From: Paludibacteraceae bacterium
GTDB taxonomy: Bacteria; Bacteroidota; Bacteroidia; Bacteroidales; Paludibacteraceae
Assembly: GCA_017550055.1 (NCBI GenBank)
Contig: JAFYMM010000262.1
Location: 1-5,087, forward strand
Direction: 5' to 3'
DNA length: 5,087 nt
Part shown: one piece after another, positions 1-5,087 of the stretch
Position numbering within the stretch: the stretch's first letter is position 1
Layout of the letters: each line of letters starts with the position of its first letter
The notes under the pieces: generated by a model
The model's database searches: none
Seen by the model: the letters and a program-made list of their open reading frames with translations, nothing else
What the model was told of the DNA's origin: nothing
Program-made: the position numbers and the translations under genes

Positions 1-506
1 ACATAACCACCGTCACCAGCCATGTAACCATCACCATCGATGTACATAGTTGAAGGAAGGAGCATATAACGAGCTTCAGCTGCTGTATAAACTGAGTCTT
101 CGCCAGAATAACCTTTACCTACAACTTGATAGTGATCATCAGACAAACCAAATATCGCAGCACGGTCAAAAACAGTTGTTTCCAATACTGATTTAACAGT
201 AACTTGACATTTAGCAACGATATCAGTACCTTCGATAGCAGCAGAGATAGTAGCAGTACCAACAGCGTTAGCAGAAACAGTACCATTTTCAGCTACAGAA
301 GCTACCCATTCATCATCAGATGACCAAGTTGCTTTGAAAGAAGCACCTTCAGGTTCAGTTCTAACAGTTAAACGATACTCTTGACCTTCAGCCAACTCAA
401 GAGTTGATTTAGAAAGAGAAGCACCAGTAAGTTCGCCTGGGCCCTTTTGACCGTTACATGCTACCAAAACCAAAGCAGCAAAGGCAAAAAATAATAATTT
501 TTTCAT
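1..506 (-). CDS. BIG2 (bacterial Ig-like) domain lipoprotein, 3' end missing
   Basis: Predicted cell-envelope lipoprotein in the operon position often taken by SusE/F-like or other accessory surface proteins. The first 168 codons are visible and the frame stays open to the window edge. The start is the ATG at 504-506, fixed by an in-frame TAA six codons upstream. Translated from the sequence, the N-terminus is MKKLLFFAFAALVLVACNGQ, a short signal peptide with lipobox LVAC and Cys17. A BIG2-type Ig-like domain spans about residues 29-106: SKSTLELAEGQ, the core W61 followed by SSDDEWVASV, then ENGTVSANAVGTATISA (73-89) and a closing QVTVKS strand. Residues after about 107 (ETTVFDRAAIFGLSDDHYQ onward, then a Gly/Asp-rich stretch near 157-167) match no family I recognise and probably begin a second domain. 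BIG2 domains usually act as spacers or adhesion modules, so a role as a surface binding or accessory protein of the SusCD pair is inference. A surface hydrolase carrying an N-terminal Ig module is also possible. Confidence 0.85.
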   Translation of the reverse strand, partial: MKKLLFFAFAALVLVACNGQKGPGELTGASLSKSTLELAEGQEYRLTVRTEPEGASFKATWSSDDEWVASVAENGTVSANAVGTATISAAIEGTDIVAKCQVTVKSVLETTVFDRAAIFGLSDDHYQVVGKGYSGEDSVYTAAEARYMLLPSTMYIDGDGYMAGDGGY

Positions 507-540
507 AGTTTTAAATTTTAATTATTAGTGAATAAATTAA
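507..540 (-). promoter_or_regulatory. susD-lipoprotein intergenic gap with A-rich translation start region
   Basis: A 34-base, almost pure A/T spacer. There is no Shine-Dalgarno motif. As in the gap before the SusD gene, bases -3 to -6 and -10 to -12 before the ATG are all A. An in-frame TAA at 522-524 fixes the start of the downstream gene. Short AT palindromes such as AATTAAAATT are present, but there is no GC stem followed by a T run, so I do not call a terminator. The downstream gene is probably co-transcribed. Confidence 0.55.
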
Positions 541-2076
541 TTAGCTTTTTAAATCATTGTTAGCTTGGTTGTTTGTATATTCAGAATAAGGAATAATGAA
601 TAACAAAACTGGGTTTGCAGGGTCAACAGCTTGCATTTGCTCTCCACCTTTATAGAAGTGATTACCACCTCTCATTTTGATACCACCAAAACGTTTGAAT
701 GTCATCAAAGCACGACCTTCACCAAACAATTCAACACGCCAGTTATAGTAGATATTATCAAGCAAAGCATCTTTTGACATACCATCAACAGTAGCCATAA
801 CTGTTTCGTCACGTTGAGCCAACAACACTTTCAATTCTTCTTTAGCTTCAACCAATTTATCAGCACGAGTAGCAGCTTCGGCAGCCACAAGATACATTTC
901 TTCGATACGCATGAACACAATGTCGTTCAACCAACGACGGTCATATTCATCTGCTTTTGTACCACGAGCCAAATCATAGAATTTATAGCTTGCAACACAT
1001 TTTTTGCTTGCATCGAACCAATTGATACGACCATCAGTTTCAGGGATAGATTTATACAATTCTTCATCCAAAGCTTTTGAAGCACCAAGAGCTGCATAAC
1101 CATAAGTATGAATATCCATGTGAGCCCAGAATGAAGCCAAGTGTGTAGTATTTTCGATAGTAACATCGAGACCCCACATCCAAGATGGATTGCTTTGATC
1201 AACAAAACCAGTTGTAGTCAAATCTTCGAATGGCAAAATTTCGTAATTACCTGCATCGATAACACGTTTAGCAACAGCATAAGCCGAATCATACTCTTGA
1301 GTTTGAAGATAAGTATAAGCCAAATAAGCATTAGCGATATCTTTATCCAAATACAATTTAGAAGAACGAGAGAAACCTGTTTCATCAAACAAAGCGATTG
1401 CCCAATTAAGGTCAGAAACCACTTGGTTATAAACATCGCGAGTTGAAGCAACTGGTTGTTCTTGCACAAGACCTGTTTCTTCATTTACAGAAGATGTTTC
1501 GTTGTAGATAGGAACACAAAGATAATCCATACCTGTGTTACCAACAAAACGGTCAGCAGACTCAACGTCAGTCATACCTGGACTATACAAATGAGCCAAA
1601 TTGAAATAGCAATAAGCACGCATAGTCAAACATTGAGCCAAAGCAGTTTTTTGAGCATCTGTAGGATTTTCGAGAGCAACAAAGCTACGAATAGCATTGT
1701 TAGCATTCAAAAGAATAGTATAATAATAGCTCCAGAAATAACTATTACGACCAGCAGTCATAGATGCACATTGTTGTTGCTCACAATCAGTAAACCAACC
1801 ATAAGCATTGGCAGTCATTGCCATATCACCAGACAAAATATCAGTTGCCATATCAATTGATTTTTGTCCAAAATAGTGGTGATTGCTACCTCCAGCCGTA
1901 GCATAAAGCATAGAATAAAGGCCCAAAACTGCACCATCAGCAGTATTAGGGAGCTTATCAAATTGATCTTGAGTCAAAGCAGATCCTGTCATTTCAGTAT
2001 CTAACCAACTGCTTGAACAGCTTGATAGACCCAAAACAAGAGCTAAAACGAAAGATAAAATTTTTATTGATTTCAT
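541..2076 (-). CDS. SusD/RagB-family surface lipoprotein (nutrient-binding partner of SusC)
   Basis: Lipid-anchored substrate-capture protein that caps the SusC barrel on the cell surface. 511 residues, in the usual family range. A lysine-containing N-terminus, a hydrophobic stretch (about 5-17) and a lipobox LSSC with Cys20 mark a signal peptidase II lipoprotein. The N-terminal SusD-like region spans about 22-225 and holds the helical TPR-like core (for example MRAYCYFNLAHLY, 152-164). The C-terminal RagB/SusD domain spans about 290-511, with family-typical segments MRIEEMYLVAAEAA (389-402), NWRVELFGEGRALMTFKRFG (445-464) and the late IIPYSEYTNN (494-503). The extreme C-terminus is a variant of the usual N-P-rich QNPGY-like ending. 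The ATG at 2074-2076 is secure because an in-frame TAG lies two codons upstream. Two cysteines, Cys98 and Cys103, sit close together in the mature protein. Pairing with the adjacent SusC is inferred from order and 23-base spacing. The ligand cannot be read from the sequence. Confidence 0.96.
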   Translation of the reverse strand: MKSIKILSFVLALVLGLSSCSSSWLDTEMTGSALTQDQFDKLPNTADGAVLGLYSMLYATAGGSNHHYFGQKSIDMATDILSGDMAMTANAYGWFTDCEQQQCASMTAGRNSYFWSYYYTILLNANNAIRSFVALENPTDAQKTALAQCLTMRAYCYFNLAHLYSPGMTDVESADRFVGNTGMDYLCVPIYNETSSVNEETGLVQEQPVASTRDVYNQVVSDLNWAIALFDETGFSRSSKLYLDKDIANAYLAYTYLQTQEYDSAYAVAKRVIDAGNYEILPFEDLTTTGFVDQSNPSWMWGLDVTIENTTHLASFWAHMDIHTYGYAALGASKALDEELYKSIPETDGRINWFDASKKCVASYKFYDLARGTKADEYDRRWLNDIVFMRIEEMYLVAAEAATRADKLVEAKEELKVLLAQRDETVMATVDGMSKDALLDNIYYNWRVELFGEGRALMTFKRFGGIKMRGGNHFYKGGEQMQAVDPANPVLLFIIPYSEYTNNQANNDLKS

Positions 2077-2099
2077 AATTTTCTATTTAAGCAAATTGA
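2077..2099 (-). promoter_or_regulatory. susC-susD intergenic gap with A-rich translation start region
   Basis: This 23-base spacer separates the transporter stop from the SusD start. It has no Shine-Dalgarno-like GGAGG. The bases at -3 to -6 and -10 to -12 before the ATG are all A, which fits the A-rich, SD-independent initiation described for Bacteroidota. An in-frame TAG at 2083-2085 rules out a longer SusD start. No inverted repeat able to act as a terminator is visible, so read-through from the transporter gene is expected. Confidence 0.6.
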
Positions 2100-5087
2100 T
2101 TAGAACGAAATTTTAATACCACCTAAGATAGTTGAAAGTGGAGTATATTGATAAGTATCAGAAGAACCTGTCAAAGAAGCCATAGGGATATAACCTTTAC
2201 GAGCAGAAAGACAGAACAAATTATCAGCAGATACCCAAAGGTTCAAGTTATTAAGTTTGATTTTCTCAACCATTTTTTTAGGGAATGAATAACCTAAACG
2301 AACGTTAGAAAGAGACAAGAAACTTGAAGAAGTGATGAAACGAGTCGAAGAAGAGTTCGCATACAAGTCTGATTTGTTAGACAAACGAGGAACATCAGTT
2401 TCTTGACCTGGCTCTCTCCAACGATTCAAGATGTCAACGTGCCAGTTAGTTGAACCACCACGGTCGCTATGCATCAACATTTGATAAGCACCATCGTAAC
2501 CCCAACCACCGAAGCTATATTGGAACGCAGCAGAGATATCGAAACCATAAAGAGTCAAATCCAAGCCAACACCACCTTGGAGGTAAGGAAGAGCTGATTT
2601 GCCTACATAGTAAGAAGATGCATATTGAGCATTATCAGTTTTACCTTTTTCAAGAATCAACTCAGGATTTTTGAGATATTTATTCAAATTAGGGTCATCT
2701 GCATAAGTATCCAAAATGTATTGGTGAACTGAAGGGATATAATCTTGATAAAGATTGAATTCTGCACCTTTCAAGTTATTTGGATCGTAGAAATAGTAGT
2801 ATTCAGCTTTACCAGTTTCAGGGTTTACGCCAGCCCATTCAATAGTGTAATATTCATAAATAGAGTGACCTAAAGACATAGAGCCATCCATTTGTTTTGG
2901 TTCGCCAGTAACATCTGTAGGCATTTCAGTAATAGTATTTTTATACCAATCACCATTGAAACGAACATCGAATTTAACTGCGTTAGTATTAACAGCATGA
3001 ACATTGAATTGGAATTCAACACCTTGGTTAACCATTTCACCTTCGTTCACATAGAAAGAAGAATAACCCAAAGAAGGAGCAACTGAACGGTCGAACAACA
3101 TGTTGTTAGTAGTTTTGTGGAAGTAAACAACTTCAGCATCCAAAATTTTGCCCAAAGTAAAGTCAACACCAGTATTCAAGATTTGAGAAGATTCCCAAGT
3201 CAAATTAGGGTTACCAATATAACCAAGAACATAACCTGGAAGACCGCCTACGTTGTCAATAGAATATTGGTTTGTATAGAGGTAAGTACCAATTTCAGCG
3301 TTACCAAGTTCACCCCAAGAAGCTTTGATTTTAAAGTTACGAAGGAGGTCAACACCTTGCATAAAATCTTCGCGCATCATATCCCAAGCCAAACCGATAG
3401 AACCGAAAGTACCCCAACGATGACCTCTTGCAAAACGAGAAGAACCGTCGGCACGGAGGTTAGCGTCAACGAAGTATTTATCTTTGTAGCTATAACGAGC
3501 TTGACCAAAGTAAGACTCCATAGTACGTCTTGAAGTTGAAGAAGTGATATAGCTCATTTCAACAGCATTACCAAGTTCAAGACCGTCAGGACGAACGATA
3601 AAGTTTTTACCACCTTGCATTACAGAAGAGTTAATCAAGAGAGTTTCGTGAGCAACGAAAGCACTGAAGTTGTGGTCACCACCAAAGTCTGCGCTATAAG
3701 ACAAGATTTGGTTCCAAGTGAATGACATACCGTGAGAAACAGTTTTCGCGATACGACCCACACCAGCAGCATCACCATAATAGCTATTAGTCAAAGCTGC
3801 GCCATCGCCACCAATATATTGTACACCAAAGTTAGTAGTAAATTTAAGTCCTTTGTAGAAAGTAGCTTCTAACATACCATTACCCACTAATTGATGTTGG
3901 ATAGTACGTTGTTTGTCATATTGAAGAGCACCGGCAGGGTTGATACCAGAACCATAGAGACGACCAATAGTATTACCATTTACATCGACGTCACCATAGT
4001 CATAAGCATCTTTACCTTGGATTTTAGGGTCTTCTACTTTATAACCATTTTCATCACGTTGGAAAACTGTATAAATAGAAGGACACTCGTTAACATAAGC
4101 AAAACCGTTGTTCATGTTAGAACCTTGACCTGGGTTGTTGTATGTAGAATAAGAGTAAGACATATTCATGCTACCTCTTAACCATTTTTTAGCTTGATGG
4201 TCAACATTGATACGAGCTTGAAGACGGCTATAGTCTGAACCGATATAGTAACCTTCATCTTTCAAATAACCGAAAGAAGTATAGTAAGTAGTTTTATCAG
4301 AACCACCAGAGATTTTGAGAGTAGCATCAAGTTTTTGACCATTGCGGAACAACTCATTTCTCCAAGAAGTTACAGGTTGATCGATATAACCTTGTTTGAG
4401 TTGAACGTCATCGAAGAATCTACCAGTTTCAGGGTCAATCAATTGGTTACCTGGAGTAGTCCAACGATTGTAAGCAGCAGGAAGACCGCCATTGTTTACG
4501 TTAAACAAGTTATTGTTAGCTACGTTAGCTTTACCGCCTGAAGCATTGTAAAGACCTTCCCAAACAAGTTCTACGAATTGTTGAGGGTCGCTGATAGTTT
4601 CATACAATGGAATAAGACGCATGTTACCACCATATTTCACGTCGATATCAATTTTACCTGATTCGCCAGAAGTACCTTTTTTAGTAGTAATCAAGATAAC
4701 ACCATTAGAACCGCGAGAACCATAGAGAGAAGTTGCGGTAGCATCTTTCAATACAGTAGTAGAAGCGATATCTGAAGGGTCAATAGCAGAAACGTCACCA
4801 TCATAAGGAATACCGTCAACAACATAAAGTGGAGCTGAGCTAGAGTTGATAGAACCGACACCACGAATAGAAATTGTTGCCGAAGAACCTGGCTGACCAG
4901 AAGAAGAAACTACTTGCACACCAGCAATCTCACCAGCAAGAGCTTTAGAAACTTCAGAAGGATTCTTTTTCTCAAGAGTTTCACCTTTTACAACTGTAGC
5001 AGAACCTGAGAATGATTTTTTAGTTTGTGTACCATAAGCAACAACCATAACTTCATCAAGCACCTCAGCATCAGCAGATAGACGAAC
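2100..5087 (-). CDS. SusC/RagA-family TonB-dependent outer-membrane transporter (5' end missing)
   Basis: Outer-membrane active transporter that imports a nutrient bound by its SusD partner, powered by TonB-ExbBD. 995 residues are visible and the frame is open to the window edge, so the N-terminus is missing; a GTG at 5061-5063 is internal, not a start. The visible part opens with the end of the CarboxypepD_reg-like domain and the family's TonB-box-like motif (LDEVMVVAYGT, about residues 10-20). The plug domain follows (about 28-140), including ISIRGVGS and the SusC signature region (about 85-138: PLYVVDGIP, then VLKDATATSLYGSRGSNGV). The rest is beta-barrel, rich in alternating aromatic/polar strands, with DNLF near the end and a terminal aromatic residue (GGIKISF) as expected of a BAM-inserted barrel. 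Family members are usually about 1000-1120 residues, so the missing part is probably a signal peptide plus most of the roughly 80-residue N-terminal domain. No frameshift or internal stop is seen. The stop TAA lies 23 bases before the susD-like gene. Class is certain; substrate is unknown. Confidence 0.97.
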   Translation of the reverse strand, partial: VRLSADAEVLDEVMVVAYGTQTKKSFSGSATVVKGETLEKKNPSEVSKALAGEIAGVQVVSSSGQPGSSATISIRGVGSINSSSAPLYVVDGIPYDGDVSAIDPSDIASTTVLKDATATSLYGSRGSNGVILITTKKGTSGESGKIDIDVKYGGNMRLIPLYETISDPQQFVELVWEGLYNASGGKANVANNNLFNVNNGGLPAAYNRWTTPGNQLIDPETGRFFDDVQLKQGYIDQPVTSWRNELFRNGQKLDATLKISGGSDKTTYYTSFGYLKDEGYYIGSDYSRLQARINVDHQAKKWLRGSMNMSYSYSTYNNPGQGSNMNNGFAYVNECPSIYTVFQRDENGYKVEDPKIQGKDAYDYGDVDVNGNTIGRLYGSGINPAGALQYDKQRTIQHQLVGNGMLEATFYKGLKFTTNFGVQYIGGDGAALTNSYYGDAAGVGRIAKTVSHGMSFTWNQILSYSADFGGDHNFSAFVAHETLLINSSVMQGGKNFIVRPDGLELGNAVEMSYITSSTSRRTMESYFGQARYSYKDKYFVDANLRADGSSRFARGHRWGTFGSIGLAWDMMREDFMQGVDLLRNFKIKASWGELGNAEIGTYLYTNQYSIDNVGGLPGYVLGYIGNPNLTWESSQILNTGVDFTLGKILDAEVVYFHKTTNNMLFDRSVAPSLGYSSFYVNEGEMVNQGVEFQFNVHAVNTNAVKFDVRFNGDWYKNTITEMPTDVTGEPKQMDGSMSLGHSIYEYYTIEWAGVNPETGKAEYYYFYDPNNLKGAEFNLYQDYIPSVHQYILDTYADDPNLNKYLKNPELILEKGKTDNAQYASSYYVGKSALPYLQGGVGLDLTLYGFDISAAFQYSFGGWGYDGAYQMLMHSDRGGSTNWHVDILNRWREPGQETDVPRLSNKSDLYANSSSTRFITSSSFLSLSNVRLGYSFPKKMVEKIKLNNLNLWVSADNLFCLSARKGYIPMASLTGSSDTYQYTPLSTILGGIKISF

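Noticed and set aside
507..540. AT-rich palindromes in the gap after the SusD-like gene as a possible terminator or attenuator
   Set aside because: The stems are short, have no GC pairs and are not followed by a dedicated U run, so no stable hairpin is supported.
1456..1860. A 134-residue open frame on the plus strand, antisense to the SusD-like gene
   Set aside because: It lies wholly within the SusD coding region and its translation has no recognisable domain. It is rich in Ser/Thr/Ile as expected from the complement of a biased gene, so it is a shadow frame.
2092..2099. TCAATTTG in the susC-susD gap, one mismatch from the Bacteroides -7 promoter element TAnnTTTG
   Set aside because: It lies only about 15 bases from the SusD start, and I see no TTTG about 20 bases upstream to act as the -33 element. 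A chance match in AT-rich DNA is more likely than an internal promoter.
3117..3533. A 138-residue open frame on the plus strand, antisense to the transporter gene
   Set aside because: It is fully covered by a confident SusC barrel. There is no signal peptide, domain or sensible start context, so it is best explained by codon bias of the sense gene.
5061..5063. GTG as a possible start codon of the transporter
   Set aside because: It would begin at the TonB-box-like motif with no signal peptide, and the frame is open upstream with family-typical residues. The gene simply runs off the window edge.

Overview
The window is almost wholly coding and carries one co-directional block of three genes on the minus strand. 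Read in the direction of transcription (from 5087 down to 1), it holds a SusC/RagA-type TonB-dependent outer-membrane transporter cut by the right edge, a complete SusD/RagB-type surface lipoprotein, and the first 168 codons of a third lipoprotein with a bacterial Ig-like (BIG2) domain, cut by the left edge. The gaps are only 23 and 34 bases, with no terminator-like hairpin in either, so the three genes most likely form one operon whose promoter and regulator lie beyond position 5087.

An adjacent susC-susD pair is a hallmark of the Bacteroidota. The moderately AT-rich composition, the lack of Shine-Dalgarno sequences, the A-rich bases just before both visible start codons and the classical SusC signature region all fit that phylum, most likely a Bacteroidales gut or oral organism. 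Genus cannot be fixed from this sequence. Codon use leans strongly to GCT, GGT, ACT, TCT and CGT, as expected of highly expressed genes.

Functionally, SusC would be the 22-strand barrel with an N-terminal plug, opened through TonB. SusD is the lipid-anchored lid that closes over it and captures the ligand. The third lipoprotein sits where SusE/F-like surface glycan-binding proteins or other accessory surface lipoproteins are usually encoded. No glycoside hydrolase, peptidase, sulfatase or regulator is in view, so the substrate (glycan, peptide or other) cannot be named.

I see no RNA gene, mobile element, CRISPR array or clear repeat. This looks like a well-known type of nutrient-uptake locus rather than a new system; the least familiar part is the third gene beyond its Ig-like domain.
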